DNA of 64,000 nt, taken from Geomicrobium sp. JCM 19039. Lineage in GTDB: Bacteria; Bacillota; Bacilli; Bacillales; Marinococcaceae. Location of the stretch: NCBI RefSeq assembly GCF_000698145.1, contig NZ_BAXB01000020.1, positions 1 to 64,000 on the forward strand, given 5' to 3'. The notes under the pieces are model-generated. The model did no database searches and had not been told where the DNA came from. It worked only from the letters and a program-made list of their open reading frames with translations. Below are positions 17,132 to 26,113 of this stretch, one piece after another; position 1 is the stretch's first letter, and each line of letters begins with the position of its first letter. A program made the position numbers and the translations under genes.

Positions 17132-17959
17132 CTAAATGAGTACGAATTTACGGGAACGATCTGTAAAATGCCCATAAGGGTCAAAAGGTGTAATTTTTTC
17201 ATACAAGCTATCGTGTATTTTCTTCGCATTATTCTTCAATTCAATATCATCAATTTCATGGAGTGTGGTTTTTAATGTACGATTTTTTATGGAGACTGTT
17301 CTAATAACGGGATGATCATAAACTGCAGCCGTCTGAATGTAGCACCAATTATCTTCTCGACAAATCGAGTGGGTATGACAATGACCACAGAAAAAATAAC
17401 CACCTGGTTTATGATTTTGGAGTAATTCGTGGATGGGGTCTTCTTTAATAATAGAACCGTTAAACTCACTTGAACGTGTTGTTGTGTTATAGAGGGGGTG
17501 ATGAGAGAAAATAATGAGGGGTTCATTTTGATGGGAGTCTATTTGTTGTTTCAGCCAATAAAACTGCTCGTTGTCAATAACACCACTCCAGTTATCTGGG
17601 CGCTTCTCACGTGTGGAATCCAAGCGGATGACGCGCCCTTCACTGCAAGAATAGGCATGATAGCGTGGCTGACCTGTAAGCTGTACAATTTCATCCTTAG
17701 TTAGCTCATAGAGATCATGATTTCCTAGTACATGTTGAAAGCTAGCAGATAAATGATTGATTTTTGCGTATATACTTTGTATTTCCTCTCGCTTTCCGTG
17801 ATGTGTGAGATCACCAATAGACACGTGAAAATCAGATTGTAAGGAGAAAAATTCAGTTAGGAAGTGTTGGAAAAAACGATTCTTTAGTTCCATCATTTCT
17901 TCTGATTCGCTTTCACCAATTGAATAATGTAAGTCTCCAATGATTGAAAATGTAACCAC
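17132..17959 (-). CDS. Calcineurin-like metallophosphoesterase
   Basis: A 275-residue phosphoesterase. All family metal motifs are seen: GDLHYS (D-x-H), GDLTHHG, GNHD, SHHP and GHCHTH in order from about residue 8 to 195. GTG 17959 is chosen because GGAGGG lies 7 bases upstream; a TTG at 17974 is inside that site. It leads the Ugp-like transport operon, 13 bases before the ATPase gene, so a role in hydrolysing an imported or surface phosphodiester (as GpdQ-type glycerophosphodiesterases do) is a fair inference. No signal peptide, so it acts in the cytosol. Confidence 0.88.
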   Translation of the reverse strand: MVTFSIIGDLHYSIGESESEEMMELKNRFFQHFLTEFFSLQSDFHVSIGDLTHHGKREEIQSIYAKINHLSASFQHVLGNHDLYELTKDEIVQLTGQPRYHAYSCSEGRVIRLDSTREKRPDNWSGVIDNEQFYWLKQQIDSHQNEPLIIFSHHPLYNTTTRSSEFNGSIIKEDPIHELLQNHKPGGYFFCGHCHTHSICREDNWCYIQTAAVYDHPVIRTVSIKNRTLKTTLHEIDDIELKNNAKKIHDSLYEKITPFDPYGHFTDRSRKFVLI

Positions 17960-18071
17960 TTTGCATCCCTCCAATAAGTTTTCTAGTTACATTGTAAACA
18001 ACAAGTGTTGAGTACAAATGGAGGGGATTTAAATTTCGTAATAAGATGTTGAACACTCTGTTAAAAAAAGT

Positions 18072-18104
18072 AAAAACGACCTGAACATAAGTTCAGGTCG
18101 TTTC
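18072..18104 (-). terminator. Intrinsic terminator for the secreted protein gene
   Basis: Perfect 13-bp stem AAACGACCTGAAC / GTTCAGGTCGTTT with an ATAA loop; a T-rich tail follows on the minus strand. Confidence 0.9.
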
Positions 18105-18131
18105 GTACCGTGTCACTTTTGATAAGCTTAG

Positions 18132-18647
18132 TTACCAAGTTTGCTCAATGACAATGCCTGTGATAAGGAAGTTCCCGGTCGTTTGGTCATAAATAAACTC
18201 ATACGTCTCATCGAAATATGCGCGATTTCCTGCTCCATCTTCAATGGACGAGGTTGTAATGTCAACGGTCGCAACTTGTTCTCCGTCCACCCAATGTGGA
18301 GTCGTAACAGTTACTTCTTCAACATCATTATGAACAAGTTGGTCAACGATGGTGTAATCTTCCCATCGAAATGGCTGAATATAGGCATCTTCATTCCATT
18401 GGTGATGAAGCGTTGCTGAAAGCTCAGGTGTATAGAAGTTTTCAAGCTCCCATCTAGGGAACGCGTAATCATCTGTCATTAGAATATCCATCGTATGTTC
18501 TTGAACGAGAGATAATTCTTCGACAAGCTCCTCAGGTTGCATTTCAAATGTGTCGGCAGTGAATGGTGTCGTCTCTTCGTTAGTGTCATCAGCGGCAATC
18601 GGTGTAGAAGCCGTTATTCCCATTGCTACAAGCATGAGCGGTTTCAT
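18132..18647 (-). CDS. Secreted hypothetical acidic protein
   Basis: A 171-residue protein with a short signal peptide (MKPLMLVAMGITASTPIAA, likely cleavage after ASTPIAA) and no lipobox Cys. The mature part is acidic and Trp/Tyr-rich, with alternating strands (VEEVTVTTPHWVDGEQVATVDITTS), like small NTF2- or cystatin-like exported proteins. No family is recognised. AAAGGGG precedes ATG 18647. It is monocistronic, with a terminator at 18072-18104. Confidence 0.75.
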   Translation of the reverse strand: MKPLMLVAMGITASTPIAADDTNEETTPFTADTFEMQPEELVEELSLVQEHTMDILMTDDYAFPRWELENFYTPELSATLHHQWNEDAYIQPFRWEDYTIVDQLVHNDVEEVTVTTPHWVDGEQVATVDITTSSIEDGAGNRAYFDETYEFIYDQTTGNFLITGIVIEQTW

Positions 18648-18985
18648 CGGTATTGCCCCTTTCTAATGATTTTTCTTTCTGACCTTACTTATCTATACCC
18701 GGTAGCCAAATGTATAAACTCGAAATATTACATTTATATTAATGTTGTAACAATATTGTAATAAAAATAGGTCATTGCACCGGAGAGAGGGGCGAGTTCT
18801 GTTCACAGTCAAGTGCAAGACCGAGCGGAGGGAAGAAATATTGCACTTGTCACATAACTACTCTGACCGCTCTTAAGTGGGCAGTCGCTTTAGGTCGGTA
18901 TTCTCGTACAGAAAAGCCAATTGGTTAACCGGAAGGGAGGTCTACTCTCTAACGTCGAGCATAGGAAGTTAGCAAATCGAAATAA
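18648..18985. other. Intergenic stretch, possibly repeat-derived
   Basis: No ORF with a credible start. The GC-richer part (18780-18960) carries TTGTCACATAAC and GTGCAAGACCG...TTGCAC segments recalling the GTGAC-rich island at 48.96-49.14 kb, but similarity is too weak to define a copy by eye. Confidence 0.35.
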
Positions 18986-19029
18986 AAACGACTGGCAAAG
19001 GGGCTTTTCATCCCTTTGCCAGTCGTTGT
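18986..19029 (-). terminator. Intrinsic terminator of the ABC-F gene
   Basis: ACGACTGGCAAAGGG / CCCTTTGCCAGTCGT, 15-bp stem; a T-run follows on the minus strand. Confidence 0.9.
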
Positions 19030-19036
19030 AGTCATT

Positions 19037-20641
19037 TTATGATTGTTCTATGAGGTTCATTTCTTTCAAATACTCATCGTAAGACATTTGCTTATCGTGC
19101 ACCGCATTTGGTGTGAATTCAATGATACGGTTTGCAACAGTTTGGATAAACTGATGATCGTGAGAGGAGAACAGCACGGATCCTTTGAAGTCAGTCAGTG
19201 CGAGGTTCACTGCTGTGATCGCTTCAAGGTCCAAGTGGTTCGTTGGCTCATCTAAGATGAGAACATTAGACCCGCTAAGCATCATTTTCGAAAGCATACA
19301 ACGTACTTTCTCTCCACCTGACAATACTTTAGCTTTTTTCAACGCTTCTTCACCACTAAAGAGCATGCGTCCGAGAAAGCTTCGAATAAAGCTCTCTGTC
19401 TGATCTTCTGGCGAGTACTGACGAAGCCAGTCAACAAGCGTTAGATCAACACCTTCAAAGAACGCTGAGTTGTCTTTCGGGAAGTACGATTGACTCGTTG
19501 TTACTCCCCATTTGTACGTTCCTTCATCTGGTTCAAGTTCACCTGATAGAATTTGGAACAGCGTCGTTTTTGCGGTTTCTTCACTTCCGACAAATGCGAC
19601 TTTCTCATCAGGCTGCAATGTGAAGCTGACATTATCCAAAACTTTCTTCCCGTCAATCGTCTTTGACAAGTTCTCAACGGTTAACAAGTCGTTTCCAATG
19701 TCGCGATCAGGTTTAAATGCGACATACGGTGTTTTTCTAGAAGATGGTTTAATGTCGTTGAGTTCAATTTTGTCCAACGTTTTCTTTCGAGATGTGGCTT
19801 GCTTTGATTTTGAAGCGTTGGCACTAAAGCGCGCAATAAATTCTTTCAGTTCTTTCACTTGCTCTTCTTTTTTACGGTTTTGATCCTTCGCCATTCTTCT
19901 TGCTAACTGGCTAGACTCATACCAGAAATCGTAGTTTCCGACAAACAGTTCGATCTTGCCGTAATCAATGTCAGCAATATGGGTACATACTTTATTCAAG
20001 AAATGGCGATCGTGAGACACGACAATGACAGTGTTCTGGAAATTAATCAAGAATTCTTCAAGCCAATGAATCGCTTGAATGTCCAAGTGGTTCGTCGGCT
20101 CATCGAGAAGGAGAATGTCAGGGCTACCGAAAAGTGCTTGAGCGAGAAGAATTTTGACCTTTTCTCCACCTTCAAGCTCTGACATTTTCTTATAATGATA
20201 TTCTGCACCAATGCCTAGACCATTTAAAAGTTGGGCCGCTTCATTATCAGCATCATACCCGTTCATCTCGGCAAATTCACCTTCAAGTTCTGCAGCGCGC
20301 ATGCCGTCTTCATCATTAAAGTCTGGCTTCATATAAATTGCATCTTTTTCTTTCATAATCTCGTATAGGCGTTTATGACCCATAATAACCGTTTCTAAAA
20401 CTTCATATTCCTCATAGGCAAAGTGGTCTTGCTTTAGTACAGCAAGACGTTGGCCTTTCGCATAATGCACATGACCATCTTGGGATTCAATTTCTCCTGA
20501 GAGAATTTTGAGGAATGTAGACTTCCCCGCACCATTGGCACCAATTAAACCATAGCAGTTCCCTGGATTGAACTGGATGTTTACTTCCTGGAATAATTTC
20601 TTATCCCCGTATCTTAGCCCGACATTTTCACAAGTAATCAA
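19037..20641 (-). CDS. ABC-F family ATPase (YkpA/YbiT-like)
   Basis: A 534-residue cytosolic protein with two ATPase domains joined by a Lys/Glu-rich linker (about 240-290, the P-site tRNA interaction motif region), and no membrane segment. ABC-F proteins act on the ribosome. Domain 1: Walker A GANGAGKST, signature LEGGEKVKILLAQAL, Walker B LLLDEPTNHLD. Domain 2: signature LSGGEKVRCMLSKMM and Walker B LILDEPTNHLD, but its Walker A reads GSEETAKTT, lacking the usual GxxGxGK glycines. Length matches B. subtilis YkpA. Whether it gives antibiotic resistance cannot be told from sequence. Confidence 0.93.
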   Translation of the reverse strand: MITCENVGLRYGDKKLFQEVNIQFNPGNCYGLIGANGAGKSTFLKILSGEIESQDGHVHYAKGQRLAVLKQDHFAYEEYEVLETVIMGHKRLYEIMKEKDAIYMKPDFNDEDGMRAAELEGEFAEMNGYDADNEAAQLLNGLGIGAEYHYKKMSELEGGEKVKILLAQALFGSPDILLLDEPTNHLDIQAIHWLEEFLINFQNTVIVVSHDRHFLNKVCTHIADIDYGKIELFVGNYDFWYESSQLARRMAKDQNRKKEEQVKELKEFIARFSANASKSKQATSRKKTLDKIELNDIKPSSRKTPYVAFKPDRDIGNDLLTVENLSKTIDGKKVLDNVSFTLQPDEKVAFVGSEETAKTTLFQILSGELEPDEGTYKWGVTTSQSYFPKDNSAFFEGVDLTLVDWLRQYSPEDQTESFIRSFLGRMLFSGEEALKKAKVLSGGEKVRCMLSKMMLSGSNVLILDEPTNHLDLEAITAVNLALTDFKGSVLFSSHDHQFIQTVANRIIEFTPNAVHDKQMSYDEYLKEMNLIEQS

Positions 20642-20751
20642 GCGTCATCTTCCTTTCAATGTAGAATCTATCCTAAACGTATACACGTTGGTGGCTGTAA
20701 AGTCGCTACCCCTTATCATATCATTGTTTTGGATGTTAAGCCAATTATAAT

Positions 20752-20778
20752 AAACGACCGGGGTTTGCCCGGTCGTTT
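20752..20778 (-). terminator. Intrinsic terminator of mqnE
   Basis: AAACGACCGGG / CCCGGTCGTTT stem with a GTTTG-type loop; an AT-rich tail follows on the minus strand. Confidence 0.85.
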
Positions 20779-20791
20779 AGAACAACAATCA

Positions 20792-21885
20792 TTAGTAAGT
20801 TTTGATGACGTTGTAGAATGTATCACGCTCTACAGGGGTTTTGTTTGCACCCTTGATCATGTGGATGAGTTCTTTTCTTGTAATACCTTGTGATGTTAAG
20901 GCACCTACTGAATGTGAAATTCTTTCTTCAATTAACGTCCCGTGAATATCACTAGAGCCGTACGTGAGCGCCATTTGAGTAAGCTGAGGTCCAATATTAA
21001 TCCAATACGCCTTAATGTGATCAAAGTTATCTAGCATAAGACGTGAGATTGCAATTGTGCGCATATCATCAAATGCAGATGTACGCCTCGTTAAACCGGC
21101 ACTTTGCTTACGGGGCTGCATGGCTAGTGGAATGAATACCATAAACCCGTTTGTTTTATCTTGGAGCTGACGAAGTGATCCATATGAATGAGTCGTTCTT
21201 CATAAGTGTCGATTGAGCCATAAAGCATCGTTGCATGCGTGCGAAGTCCGAGATCATGTGCAATTTCATGAGCTTCTAACCATTCATCTGTTGAAGCTTT
21301 GTCAGGGCTCATCTTCGCACGATACCTCTCTGTAAGGATTTCTGCACCGCCACCTGGTAACGTATCAAGACCAGCTTTAATAAGTTCTTCTAACACTTCA
21401 CGCATTGAAAGACCTGCATGACGAGCAAAGAACTCAATTTCTGCGCCTGTGTAAGCTTTTACCGTTGTATTTGGGAAATTCTTCTTCAGCGTGCGAATGG
21501 TGTCTAAGTAATAATCAAAAGGCACATCCGTATTGTGGCCACCCACGATGTGGAATTCGTTAATATTGTCATTCCAACGTTCATTTACATAGCGCAACAA
21601 TTCATCTGAGTCCATCGTATAAGCGCCTTCTTCCCCAGGCTTACGCTTAAATCCACAAAAGGAGCAGCTTGCTTCGCATACGTTCGTTGGATTGATGTAC
21701 ATATTTTCGATGAAGTATACATTGTCACCATTTTTCTGTTGATTTACTTCATTGGCAAGTTGGGCAACAGATAACAGGTCGGGAGTATTGTATAAAGTAA
21801 GGCCGTCTTCAATTGTCAATCGTTCACCGTTTCTGACTTTTTCACTAATGGCAGATAGCTTTGGATCGTTCAGCAGTATAGCCAT
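20792..21885 (-). CDS. mqnE: Aminofutalosine synthase MqnE, frameshifted as sequenced
   Basis: About 364 residues, a radical SAM enzyme of the futalosine route to menaquinone. The 4Fe-4S motif CxxxCxxC is in CEASCSFCGFKRKPGEEGAY (about 70-77). GGHNTDVPFDYYLDTIRTLK and LDTLPGGGAEI are MqnE-type rather than MqnC-type. The C-terminal part continues in another frame as RQLQDKTNGFMVFIPLAM: one missing base near 21165-21175 joins them. No other mqn gene is in the window. Most studied Bacillus use the o-succinylbenzoate route, so this is notable. Confidence 0.88.
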
Positions 21886-22127
21886 ATAAAAACCTCCTTC
21901 GTAAAACAGCGGTGATGTAAAAATACGGTCATTTCCCTCATCTATTATACATTCCGTAGTAAGAATTGGAAAGTGACAGTGTCTCCCTAAATTTCTATGT
22001 ATGAAAATTTTCGAAAGATTTGCGGAATGTTTTGCTTCTCCCTAGCTTTTTTAGTAGAATGAAGAAATAAAGAAAATGCATCTCACAGAAGGATATGCTC
22101 AGGCGATTGAGCAGGAAGGAGTATCGC

Positions 22128-22313
22128 ATGGCTCAAGAGAAACATGCCGATTATGAACAGCTGGAGATGTTGCGTGCGAAGATGGTCACTGCTGCCGAAC
22201 AGCATGGACTTGCCCATCCTCTCGTTATGCATTATAGCCGCCAAATAGACACACGTCATTCCAATATGATGAAGACGAAACCAGACAACCCAGACGTTGC
22301 TCCGATTGGTTAA
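22128..22313 (+). CDS. Spo0E-like sporulation phosphatase
   Basis: A 61-residue protein with the Spo0E family pattern: a helix LEMLRAKMVTAAEQHG, a turn with HP, then a second helix with SRQIDTRHSNMM, corresponding to the SQxLDxLLN-type signature, although only Ser and Asp of that core are kept. These proteins dephosphorylate Spo0A and delay sporulation. ATG 22128 is chosen because AGGAAGGAG lies 6 bases upstream. Monocistronic. Confidence 0.75.
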   Translation: MAQEKHADYEQLEMLRAKMVTAAEQHGLAHPLVMHYSRQIDTRHSNMMKTKPDNPDVAPIG

Positions 22314-22411
22314 CATGTTAATCGAGAAGACGTCTGTTTGGATTGAATGCTCGTCTTTTGTTACAATACATGTAATCTCATGATTTGTGAGCCTTGGAAG
22401 GAGGAAGACAC

Positions 22412-22765
22412 ATGATCACGATTACAGAAGCGGCAGCTTCAAGAATTAAATCAATGAAAGAAGAAGAAGGGAACCCAGGGCTTTTACTGCGCGTTGGAGT
22501 AAAAGGTGGCGGATGTAGTGGTCTTTCGTACGGACTAGGTTTTGATGCTAATCCGAATGATGACGACGTTCATTTCCAACAATCTGGCATTGATGTCATT
22601 GTCGATGAAGATAGTAAACCGATTGTCGAAGGTTTACTCATTGATTATAAAGAAAATATGATGGGTGGCGGGTTTACAATTGATAATCCGAATGCGATTG
22701 CAAATTGCGGTTGCGGAGCCTCGTTTAGAACGGCGCAAAATGCAGGCAACCCAGAGAATTGCTAA
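22412..22765 (+). CDS. yutM: IscA/ErpA-type Fe-S assembly protein (YutM)
   Basis: A 117-residue A-type carrier that receives and passes on Fe-S clusters. The three conserved cysteines are present: GGGCSGLSYG (about 36) and CGCGASF near residues 101-103. ATG 22412 follows AAGGAGGA; upstream codons from 22394 are not needed. In B. subtilis yutM lies near dapF and yumC, matching this locus. Confidence 0.93.
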   Translation: MITITEAAASRIKSMKEEEGNPGLLLRVGVKGGGCSGLSYGLGFDANPNDDDVHFQQSGIDVIVDEDSKPIVEGLLIDYKENMMGGGFTIDNPNAIANCGCGASFRTAQNAGNPENC

Positions 22766-22979
22766 CCCTTTGTGTGAACTAGATGGATAACATCTGGTTC
22801 ACATTTTTTGTCGTACCACACACTCTCTGGGCATCATAATTGTTACGTTATTTGTTTAGAGGTTCGCCCGTTGTCCGACCTTATCGACACCTGCTGAAAT
22901 TCTTCTCGTTCATCTGCCTTTTTTCAAAGGATTTTGAGCGGTCAGAACGTCCGCTTGTCTGTGTTAAAGTTTAGAACTG

Positions 22980-23459
22980 TCAGTTAACAATGCAATCAAT
23001 CCCTGGGTGGAACCCAACGGCTCTAAAGATAGGGTCGTTTTTAATATCTAATAGGTGTTTCGTTAGTAGTGCTTGTGAGGTACTGGCTTTTAACTGAAAA
23101 GTGTATGTGTATGGTGGGCTGGATAAGGTCCGCTTTTCAATGTGGCCAAACAGGGTGAACAACTCAATAAAGCGAACGGTGATGGCATAGTGGACATCGC
23201 TTCTTTCTGGAAGATGAAGAGACGATGTAAATTCTAATCGCTCCCAGCTAAACGAAGAAATCCAAATGACGGTTTCTCTTGTCGTAGTCGGTTCATCTTG
23301 AATTGAGCTAATACGTAAATACGCTTGTGCTGTGTGAACAAATGTGAGTTTAAGGTTATCATCGTGTTGGATGCGAAGCTCCTCCAATCTATGGTGACTT
23401 AAGGAATCGATCAAATGTACTAATAATATAAACCGAAAATCATATTTTGTCATGAACAA
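22980..23459 (-). CDS. Hypothetical 159-residue protein
   Basis: Unrecognised. A soluble-looking, His/Arg/Thr-rich protein with no signal peptide or long hydrophobic run, and a strand-rich pattern (LTFVHTAQAYLRIS, TVIWISSFSWERLEFTSS). Its possible site GAGGGCG lies in the yumC terminator hairpin, so translation may depend on how that hairpin folds. No alternative ORF covers the segment. Moderate doubt that it is a gene. Confidence 0.45.
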   Translation of the reverse strand: MFMTKYDFRFILLVHLIDSLSHHRLEELRIQHDDNLKLTFVHTAQAYLRISSIQDEPTTTRETVIWISSFSWERLEFTSSLHLPERSDVHYAITVRFIELFTLFGHIEKRTLSSPPYTYTFQLKASTSQALLTKHLLDIKNDPIFRAVGFHPGIDCIVN

Positions 23460-23494
23460 ACGCCCTCGAAAATATCCTCGAGGCGTTTGTTGTT
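23456..23494 (-). terminator. Intrinsic terminator of yumC
   Basis: AACAAACGCC-TCGA / TCGA-GGGCGTTTGTT hairpin just after the stop; it also holds the putative site of the next minus-strand ORF. Confidence 0.75.
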
Positions 23495-24484
23495 AAAACA
23501 TATGTGAACTATGTCCAGGTTGTAGTCTTGCTTTTGGATCTATATATGCTTTTGCATTGCTTACGGCTGTAGGAGCTTCACCAAAACCTGAGGCAATTAA
23601 CTTTACTTTTCCTTCGTAAGAAGTAATGTCACCAGCAGCATAAATCCCTGGGATGTTTGTTTCCATTCTTGTGTTAACAAGAATGGAGTTTTTCGTAATA
23701 TCGAGTCCCCAGTTTTTAATTGGACCAAGCGATGAGACAAACCCGTAATTAACAATTACATCATCTACATCAATAATTTCTTGACGTTCACCTTTTACTT
23801 CTTGCAATACGACTTGCTCGATTCGCCTTCCATCACCGCGCAGCTCTTGAATGTCAAAAGGAGTGAGTAAATTTACATTGGAGTCTTGAAGTTCAGAAAC
23901 ACTATGTTCGTGTGCTCGGAACTTATCTCGTCTGTGCGTGAGGGTTACATTCGCTTGTTTTTCAAGCATGAGCGACCAGTCAACAGCAGAATCTCCACCA
24001 CCACAGATCAAGACGTTTCTGTCTTTGAAAGCACTTAAATTGTTTACGAAATAGTGCAAATTGCTACCTTCATACTGAGTGGCTTCTTCAACGGCAAGTT
24101 TCTTGGTTGAAATGCACCAACACCACCAGTAATGATTATAGTTTTGGAGTAATGGACATCTTTGTCGGTTTCAATGCGAAACGATTCATCTGCTAGCTTG
24201 TCGACCATGTTAACGGTTTGGTCTAACACAATGGTTTGATCAAACATTTGCATTTGCTCTAGCAAATTGTCCACTAATTCCTGTGCTCCCACTTTAGGAA
24301 AGCCGGCAACATCATAAATATATTTTTCTGGATACAATGCGGACAGTTGACCGCCTAACTGAGGCATGCTTTCAATGATCTTTACTTTTGCTTGACGCAT
24401 ACCTCCGTAAAAAGCAGCAAAAAGACCTGCTGGGCCTCCGCCTATTATTGTAATGTCGTAAAGTTCGACAGAATGGTCTTCCAC
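23493..24484 (-). CDS. yumC: Ferredoxin-NADP reductase, type 2 (YumC), frameshifted as sequenced
   Basis: About 330 residues, a thioredoxin-reductase-like flavoprotein without the redox CxxC that reduces ferredoxin or flavodoxin. FAD motif [16 protein letters not shown] (about 15), NADP motif [11 protein letters not shown] (about 160) and the C-terminal [14 protein letters not shown] are present. The frame breaks near 24088: one extra A gives [20 protein letters not shown]. Start ATG 24484 is preceded by TTGGAGGTGT. The terminator is at 23456-23494. Neighbour yumB is divergent, as in B. subtilis. Confidence 0.93.
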
Positions 24485-24611
24485 GAGCGTACACCTCCAA
24501 GAATATGATTACACGAAACAACTTTACCATTATAACATTGCATCGGTGTGTCGGGAAATAAAAGCATACGAGACAATTTGCGACAAGTTCTGCAAAAAAG
24601 TGATTTGTGTA

Positions 24612-24640
24612 TTGAAATGTGTGCGGCAACTGGCTATAAT
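24612..24640 (+). promoter_or_regulatory. Sigma-A promoter of yumB
   Basis: TTGAAA (24612-24617), 17-base spacer, TATAAT (24635-24640). The start of transcription would be near 24647, about 100 bases before the coding start. Confidence 0.8.
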
Positions 24641-24684
24641 AAAGAGTGTAGAAATGTGAACGTTTAACGACATTAATTTGTTCG

Positions 24685-24708
24685 AGTATGTGAAAGTGAT
24701 CACATACT
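24685..24708 (+). promoter_or_regulatory. Crp/Fnr-type operator before yumB
   Basis: AGTATGTGA-AAGTGA-TCACATACT: perfect 9-bp arms, with the core TGTGA-N6-TCACA (24689-24704) identical to the Crp/Fnr family consensus. It lies about 40-60 bases downstream of the predicted transcription start, where binding would repress. Confidence 0.6.
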
Positions 24709-24751
24709 TAAAAAGAACTGGACATACCAATGGATTGGAGACGTGAGTACC

Positions 24752-25972
24752 GTGGCGAAAAAACCACAAATTGTTGTTCTCGGAGCAGGTTACGGTGGAA
24801 TGATGGCAGTAAGTCAGCTTCAGAAGAAGATGGGGTCTGGAGAGGCGCACATTACGCTAATTAGTAAGCATAAGTATCATTACCAAACGACGTGGTTGCA
24901 TGAGCCGGCCGCAGGCACAATGAAGCCAGATGACGCAAGAATTGAAATTGAAAAGGTGTTAAACTCAAATCGTTCATCGTTCGTCCAAGGCACAGTTTCA
25001 AGCATTGATAAAGAAGCTAAGAAAGTCACACTCCAAGATGGTCAAGTGTTTGATTATGATTATCTCGTCATTGCGGTTGGAGCCAAAGCCGAAACGTTTG
25101 GTGTTGAAGGCGTATTTGATCACTCTTACCACAAGTGGACAATTGATGGTGTACGGGAAGTCAAAGATCATATTGAATTCCAATTCTCCAAATATCGAAA
25201 CGAATCCATTCATCATGATGAAGACCTTACGTTTGTTGTCGCAGGTGCAGGGTTTACTGGTATTGAATTTATCGGAGAATTAAGCGAGCGCGTGCCAAAA
25301 CTTTGTGAGTTTTATGATGTACCTCGTGAAAAAGTTAAGATGTACGTTATTGAAGCAGCACCAACAGCGCTTCCAGGGTTTGACCCAGAGCTGGTCGAAT
25401 ACGCAATGAACTTGCTTGAGCATCGAGGTGTGGAATTTAAGATCAACACGCCAATTTCTGAAGTGAAAGATAGCCTCGTCATCCTTAAAGATGGTGAGGA
25501 AATTCCAGCAAGCACGATCGTTTGGGCAACGGGAGTTCGTGGAAACCCACTCATCGAAGAAGCTGGATTTGAAGCGATGAGAGGTCGTGTGAAAGTCGAC
25601 CCAGACCTTCGTGCACCTGGTGAAGAAAGCGTCTTTATTATTGGAGATTGCTCGTTAATGATTAACGAAGAAACAGAAAGACCATTCCCACCAACCGCTC
25701 AAATTGCCATGCAACAAGGTAGTGCAGTTGCTGAGAACATTTTGTCTCTTATTAAGGGAGGATCCGCTTCCGCATTCAAGCCAGAAATTCTCGGAACACT
25801 TGCATCATTAGGCGGAAAAGAAGCGATGGGCACTGTGAATGTTTCCTTCCTAAAAGGGAAGAAACTATACGGTAGATCCGCCTACTTCATGAAACATATG
25901 AGTGATAATCGATACCTCATGAAACTTGGTGGCATCGGTCTTGTTCTTACAAAAGGGAGAAACCCATTCTAG
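24752..25972 (+). CDS. yumB: NADH dehydrogenase-like protein (YumB, NDH-2 family)
   Basis: A 406-residue type II NADH dehydrogenase family protein, a peripheral membrane flavoprotein passing electrons from NADH to quinone. FAD motif GAGYGGMMAVSQL (about 9-21), NAD motif VVAGAGFTGIEFIGEL (about 165) and VFIIGDCSLMIN (about 290) are clear. GTG 24752 lies 11 bases after TTGGAG; GTG 24743 is only 2 bases from it and less likely. It has its own promoter and a Fnr-type site, and a paralogue (yutJ) is at 3085-4164. Confidence 0.92.
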   Translation: MAKKPQIVVLGAGYGGMMAVSQLQKKMGSGEAHITLISKHKYHYQTTWLHEPAAGTMKPDDARIEIEKVLNSNRSSFVQGTVSSIDKEAKKVTLQDGQVFDYDYLVIAVGAKAETFGVEGVFDHSYHKWTIDGVREVKDHIEFQFSKYRNESIHHDEDLTFVVAGAGFTGIEFIGELSERVPKLCEFYDVPREKVKMYVIEAAPTALPGFDPELVEYAMNLLEHRGVEFKINTPISEVKDSLVILKDGEEIPASTIVWATGVRGNPLIEEAGFEAMRGRVKVDPDLRAPGEESVFIIGDCSLMINEETERPFPPTAQIAMQQGSAVAENILSLIKGGSASAFKPEILGTLASLGGKEAMGTVNVSFLKGKKLYGRSAYFMKHMSDNRYLMKLGGIGLVLTKGRNPF

Positions 25973-25982
25973 GACTCATTCA

Positions 25983-26018
25983 TCCGGAGGAGAATTGATC
26001 TCTTCCGGATTTATTCTT
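25983..26018 (+). terminator. Intrinsic terminator of yumB
   Basis: TCCGGAGGAGA / TCTCTTCCGGA stem (one G-T) with ATTGA loop and TTTATTCTT tail. Confidence 0.85.
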
Positions 26019-26058
26019 GGCTAATTTGTGCACAATTTATGAACAGGCAGTGTGCAAA

Positions 26059-26087
26059 TTGACGATCATCGAGGGCTTTTGTACACT
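26059..26087 (+). promoter_or_regulatory. Sigma-A promoter of yuiB
   Basis: TTGACG (26059-26064), 17-base spacer, TACACT (26082-26087), 27 bases before the start codon. Confidence 0.65.
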
Positions 26088-26113
26088 AAGAAAGAAGGTT
26101 GGAGGTGAGCGGC

